Below are positions 62,401-64,000 of a DNA stretch of 64,000 nucleotides, one piece after another (the stretch's first letter is position 1; the number at the start of each line of letters is the position of its first letter). The stretch comes from SZAS-18 sp038322235 (GTDB lineage Bacteria > Verrucomicrobiota > Verrucomicrobiia > Chthoniobacterales > SZAS-18): positions 3,477-67,476 of the forward strand of contig JBBQFQ010000026.1 in the NCBI GenBank assembly GCA_038322235.1, read 5' to 3'. Under the pieces are notes generated by a model, which was not told where the DNA came from, searched no databases, and saw nothing but the letters and a program-made list of their open reading frames with translations. A program made the translations under genes and the position numbers.

Positions 62401-63621
62401 ATTCGAAGCCATGGAATTGACGGAATCCGTCAGATCCTTCCACGTGCCGGCGACACCGGGGACGACGGCCTGGCCACCGAGGCGGCCCTCCGTTCCCACT
62501 TCCCGGGCGACGCGCGTGACCTCGGAGGAGAAACCATTCAGCTGATCCACCATCGTGTTGATGGTCTCTTTCAACTCGAGGATTTCCCCCTTCACGTCGA
62601 CGGTGATCTTTCGTGAGAGATCGCCGCGGGCGACCGCGGTCGTCACGGTGGCGATGTTTCGCACCTGGGCGGTGAGATTCGTCGCCATGGCATTCACGGA
62701 GTCGGTCAAGTCCTTCCAAGTGCCCGCCACTCCCGGGACGACGGCCTGTCCGCCGAGGCGCCCGTCGGTGCCCACTTCGCGCGCGACTCGGGTCACTTCG
62801 GACGCGAACGAGCGCAATTGATCGACCATCGTATTGGTGGCTTCCTTGAGCTGCAGGATCTCGCCACGCACATCGACCGTGATCTTTTTCGAAAGATCGC
62901 CGTTGGCGACCGCGATCGTGACGTCGGCGATGTTCCGCACTTGGGCCGTGAGATTTCCCGCCATCTGGTTGACGGAATCGGTCAGGTCCTTCCAAACCCC
63001 CGAGACGCCTTTCACCTGGGCCTGTCCGCCCAGTTTCCCCTCGGTGCCAACCTCTCGCGCGACCCGCGTGACTTCCGAGGTGAAGACGGAAAGCTGCTCG
63101 ATCATCGTGTTGACGAGGCGCGCCGAGCGCAGGAACTCGCCCTTCAGCTCCCGGCCATCGACCTCCAGTTCCATCGACTGCCCGAGGTCTCCCTTCGCCA
63201 CCGCTCCGATCGTGCGCCCGATCTCCGTCGTCGGGCGGACGAGATCATCAATGAGGGTATTGACGGATTGCACTTCCGCCGCCCAGCCACCCACGGCGCC
63301 TGGGAGCGCCAGGCGCTGCCGAAGACGTCCTTCCTTGCCCACGGAGGTGCTCAAACGGGTGATCTCCCGGGCAATCCGCTGCTTCTGCGCGATCGCCTGA
63401 TTAAACGCCTCCGCAAGCTGCCCGTCGGCTCCTGGCCAATGCGCCGGCAGTCGGACCGAGAAATCTCCATCCCGAAATGCCATCATCGCCGCCAGCAACC
63501 GGCGCGATCGCACCGTGGAGCTATCGCTCGAATCGCCGAGCTGGCCAGACTTCGCTTGTCCCTTCAGGACGCGGGTGGAGCGAACGGGGATTTCCGTGGA
63601 GTCAGTGGGTTTCGCGCTCAT
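56479..63621 (-). CDS. Giant poly-HAMP hybrid histidine kinase (14 repeats, GAF, HisKA, HATPase, three REC)
   Basis: A 2380-residue protein with no membrane helix, so probably cytoplasmic. Residues about 140-1465 are fourteen near-identical 92-residue HAMP-type repeats, each with 'VAREVGTEGKLGGQA', 'GVAGTWKDLTDNVN' and 'GDLSKKITVDVRGEILELK' (first VAREVG near residue 187, last near 1384). A GAF-like sensor follows (about 1495-1640), a coiled coil, HisKA with 'NMSHELRTPLNSI' (near 1717), HATPase ('DTGIGVAPEKQRLIFEAF', 'GGTGLGLAIS'), then three receivers from about 1980, 2112 and 2260, each with an intact phospho-Asp ('SLDISLPDM', 'VLDLRLPDM', 'LMDIMMPDM'). The repeats match fungal group III (Nik1/Os-1) kinases, which carry only about five or six such 92-residue units. 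The ATG at 63621 is preceded by a purine-rich stretch. Confidence 0.95.
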   Translation of the reverse strand: MSAKPTDSTEIPVRSTRVLKGQAKSGQLGDSSDSSTVRSRRLLAAMMAFRDGDFSVRLPAHWPGADGQLAEAFNQAIAQKQRIAREITRLSTSVGKEGRLRQRLALPGAVGGWAAEVQSVNTLIDDLVRPTTEIGRTIGAVAKGDLGQSMELEVDGRELKGEFLRSARLVNTMIEQLSVFTSEVTRVAREVGTEGKLGGQAQVKGVSGVWKDLTDSVNQMAGNLTAQVRNIADVTIAVANGDLSKKITVDVRGEILQLKEATNTMVDQLRSFASEVTRVAREVGTDGRLGGQAVVPGVAGTWKDLTDSVNAMATNLTAQVRNIATVTTAVARGDLSRKITVDVKGEILELKETINTMVDQLNGFSSEVTRVAREVGTEGRLGGQAVVPGVAGTWKDLTDSVNSMASNLTGQVRNIAGVATAIAKGDLSSKITVEVKGEILALKNTMNTMVDQLNGFASEVTRVAREVGTEGKLGGQAAVPGVAGTWKDLTDNVNFMASNLTGQVRNIAEVTTAVANGDLSKKITVDVRGEILELKNTINTMVDQLNGFASEVTRVAREVGTEGKLGGQAEVRGVAGTWKDLTDSVNAMATNLTSQVRNIAEVTTAVANGDLSKKITVDVRGEILELKNTINTMVDQLNGFAGEVSRVAREVGTEGKLGGQAAVPGVAGTWKDLTDNVNSMASNLTGQVRNIADVATAVANGDLSRKITVDVKGEILELKNTLNTMVDQLNGFASEVSRVAREVGTEGELGGQAVVKGVAGTWKDLTDNVNSMANNLTSQVRNIADVTTAVARGDLSRKITVEVKGEILELKNTINTMVDQLNGFAGEVSRVAREVGTEGKLGGQAAVPGVAGTWKDLTDNVNFMASNLTGQVRNIAEVATAIAKGDLSSKITVEVKGEILALKNTVNTMVDQLNAFAGEVSRVAREVGTEGKLGGQAEVEGVAGTWKDLTDNVNSMASNLTGQVRNIAEVTIAVANGDLSKKITVEVQGEILELKETINTMVEQLRSFAAEVSRVAREVGTDGKLGGQAEVPGVAGTWKDLTDNVNSMASNLTGQVRNIADVATAIARGDLGRKITVDVKGEILQLKDTINTMVDQLSAFASEVTRVAREVGTEGKLGGQAMVPGVAGTWKDLTDNVNSMASNLTGQVRNIADVTIAVANGDLSKKITVDVRGEILQLKETINTMVEQLRSFASEVTRVAREVGTEGRLGVQAVVPGVAGTWKDLTDSVNTMGANLTAQVRNIAEVTTAVARGDLNRKITVDVKGEILELKNTINTMVDQLNSFAGEVTRVAREVGTEGKLGGQAEVSGVGGTWKDLTDNVNFMASNLTEQVRGIVKVVTAVANGNLNQRLTVQAKGEVAALADTINNMTDTLAIFADQVTNVAREVGVDGRLGGQAHVPGAAGTWKDLTGNVNLLAANLTTQVRAIAEVATAVTKGDLTRSIQVETRGEVAELKDNINTMISNLRETTERNREQDWLKTNLAKFTGMLQGQRELSTVGQMLLTEIAPLVDAQQGTIYHLAGAEAGSQLRLLSSYAHGGRVQPAENIRLGEGLVGECAVHKKRIYLTEVPHEFLTISSSLGEARKVSIIVLPVLFEGQTKAVIELAALQTFGAGSLAFLELLTQSIGAVFNTIEATMRTERLLTQSQQLTVELQSRQSELQNTNEELGTKARLLAEQNAEVERKNAEVEQARRALEEKAAELALTSKYKSEFLANMSHELRTPLNSILILSQQLGDNAAATLTPKQVEYSRNINSSGSDLLHLINDILDLSKIESGTVTVELEEIPFGGLRDTIDRNFRHVAEAKNLPFRVRFDEDLPRAMYSDPKRLQQILKNLLSNAVKFTAHGHVEIRVGFADQGWSPDHPVLASAQRVLAFAVEDTGIGVAPEKQRLIFEAFQQADAGTARKYGGTGLGLAISRELALLLGGEIKLISAHGEGSTFTLYLPLHFAGSEAARPAPSQPGGSLARSLASHAIPREEEIEDDRSRITPEDLVLLIIEDDPHYARVLLGMAREKGFKAIVAQKGALGLSLARQYHPAAISLDISLPDMLGWTVLNQLKLDPSTRHIPVQIITLVEEKQHGLSHGAFAYLIKEPTTQGLDAALDKIKGFTAPRTKRLLIVEDNDIERQSIAELLGDKDIETATAATGREALSLLLDRSFDCVVLDLRLPDMTGFELLEKLHAEPELADLPVVVFTGKDLTPEEQARLRVLAKSVVLKDVQSPERLLDETALFLHRVVTELPVEKQRMLERLHGSGEVLRGRKVLVVDDDARNIFALTSLLENQEMEVISTTNGRRAIEIINDTPELSMVLMDIMMPDMDGYETMREIRQSNAFRTLPILALTARAMKGDREKCLDAGASDYIAKPVNTDQLLALMRVWLFR
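59250..63070 (-). repeat. Tandem 276-bp coding repeat, fourteen copies
   Basis: The HAMP units of the giant kinase are visible as DNA repeats of exactly 276 bases (92 codons). Spacing between the first and last VAREVG codons is 13 units. The copies differ mostly by synonymous changes and by a few conservative substitutions, showing both recent duplication and selection on the protein. Confidence 0.9.
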
Positions 63622-63701
63622 GGGGGAAAGTGGGGCAAACTAAATTTCGAGTCCAGAAAGCGAAAGAAAAAAGAAGAAGAGAGCCACTCCGGAAAACCGA
63701 A

Positions 63702-63740
63702 CGCCGGGATCCCGTCGCCGGGATCCCGTCGCCGGGATGA
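63702..63740. repeat. 14-bp tandem repeat CGCCGGGATCCCGT
   Basis: Two full copies (63702-63715 and 63716-63729) plus a partial third that changes to CGCCGGGATGACG. Each full unit holds the palindrome CGGGATCCCG. It lies about 80 bases upstream of the giant kinase start codon. Confidence 0.75.
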
Positions 63741-63819
63741 CGCGGCGGCGGAGGGGCGGGGCCGTCAGCATTCGCAGCTCACCGTGTCGCTGGATGCCTG
63801 CCCGAAACAAAAATCACGA

Positions 63820-63951
63820 ATGATCAAAACCCGGCGCTCTCATCGCTCCCGCGTACGCTGCTGTCGGCGTGCGATCAAAACCGGAGAGCGTGCGATCAAA
63901 ACCGGAAAGATTGGTGCGATCAAAACCGGAATAGTGGGTTTGGGTCGTTGA
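63820..63951 (+). CDS. Possible small ORF (43 aa) built on the GATCAAAACC repeats
   Basis: The frame ATG 63820 to TGA 63951 encodes a short, very basic peptide with 'MIKTRRSHRS' and three copies of 'AIKTG'. All four repeat copies are in the same frame because their spacings (51, 21 and 24 bases) are multiples of three. No ribosome site is obvious and no homologue is known to me. It is more likely a chance frame over DNA repeats than a gene. Confidence 0.2.
   Translation: MIKTRRSHRSRVRCCRRAIKTGERAIKTGKIGAIKTGIVGLGR
63822..63930. repeat. Iteron-like array of GATCAAAACC (four copies)
   Basis: Copies start at 63822, 63873, 63894 and 63918. The last three share the longer unit GCGATCAAAACCGGA. 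Direct repeats of this size in a promoter region are typical of multi-site binding for a regulator, or of an intergenic repeat family. Confidence 0.7.
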
Positions 63952-64000
63952 CGAGGGGCGGAGGGAGAGAACGGGGAGCGGAGCGCGAACAGGATAGGGC

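Larger units (their letters stand above)
63622..64000. other. Upstream region of the kinase operon with two repeat arrays
   Basis: 379 bases up to the window end with no gene of normal size. It includes a purine-rich stretch before the kinase start, a 14-bp tandem repeat (63702-63740), and an array of GATCAAAACC elements (63822-63930). It should also contain the kinase promoter on the minus strand, but no convincing -35/-10 was found. Confidence 0.6.

Noticed and set aside
63822..63930. GATCAAAACC array as a CRISPR
   Set aside because: Units are only about 10-15 bases and the intervals are 9-41 bases of uneven length; no cas gene is present.

Overview
This is a gene-dense, high-GC bacterial chromosome segment with about 47 protein genes, no rRNA, no recognisable tRNA, no CRISPR array and no insertion sequence. 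The best guess for the host is Verrucomicrobiota, probably close to Opitutaceae. The reasons are the two large secreted proteins that share a C-terminal 'DPNGDG..NL..Y.LGLDPN' module, a secreted beta-helix protein, a duplicated FtsX-type orphan permease, and a metabolic set without any enteric or Gram-positive signature. No ribosomal marker is present to settle this.

Layout. 1-11 kb: the 3' end of a secreted Ig-like protein, a membrane class III nucleotide cyclase, ribokinase, RimO, a beta-helix protein and a Calx-beta protein. 11-16.5 kb: mfd, a SurA-like foldase with a strong terminator, and alanine dehydrogenase. 16.4-24 kb: a dynamin-like GTPase preceded by two tiny coupled ORFs, a HlyD-type adaptor, a small lipoprotein, a frameshifted DUF4336 gene, ornithine carbamoyltransferase and a membrane pyrophosphatase. 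24-31.8 kb: an ADOP permease, a DUF1203 protein, a CDP-alcohol phosphatidyltransferase, a YdeI-like protein, and a minus-strand block (membrane protein, winged-helix regulator, ispH, ferritin-like protein) with a matching 15-bp inverted repeat in front of two of its genes. 31.8-39.7 kb: a PEP-synthase-like pseudoenzyme followed by a periplasmic molybdenum hydroxylase set (PaoABC-like subunits, XdhC-like chaperone, MocA-like cytidylyltransferase). 39.8-45 kb: redox enzymes (quinone reductase-like, nitroreductase, SDR, WrbA-like) and small membrane proteins. 45-54.4 kb: a PstS-like binding protein, accD, two hypothetical genes, a PxpB-PxpC fusion, HMG-CoA lyase, a thiolase and a DUF885 peptidase.

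54.4-63.6 kb: the most striking feature, a 2380-residue soluble hybrid histidine kinase with fourteen 92-residue HAMP-type repeats, GAF, HisKA, HATPase and three receiver domains. A second receiver-PAS-kinase-receiver protein follows it, very likely in the same operon. The DNA upstream of the pair carries a 14-bp tandem repeat and four in-phase copies of GATCAAAACC.

The likeliest local regulatory circuits, all inferred from sequence, are: the winged-helix regulator acting on its own operon and on ispH through ACTTTGT-N3-RCAAAGC; an unknown repressor acting at a 17-bp inverted repeat before the nitroreductase; and the poly-HAMP phosphorelay, whose output is not visible here.
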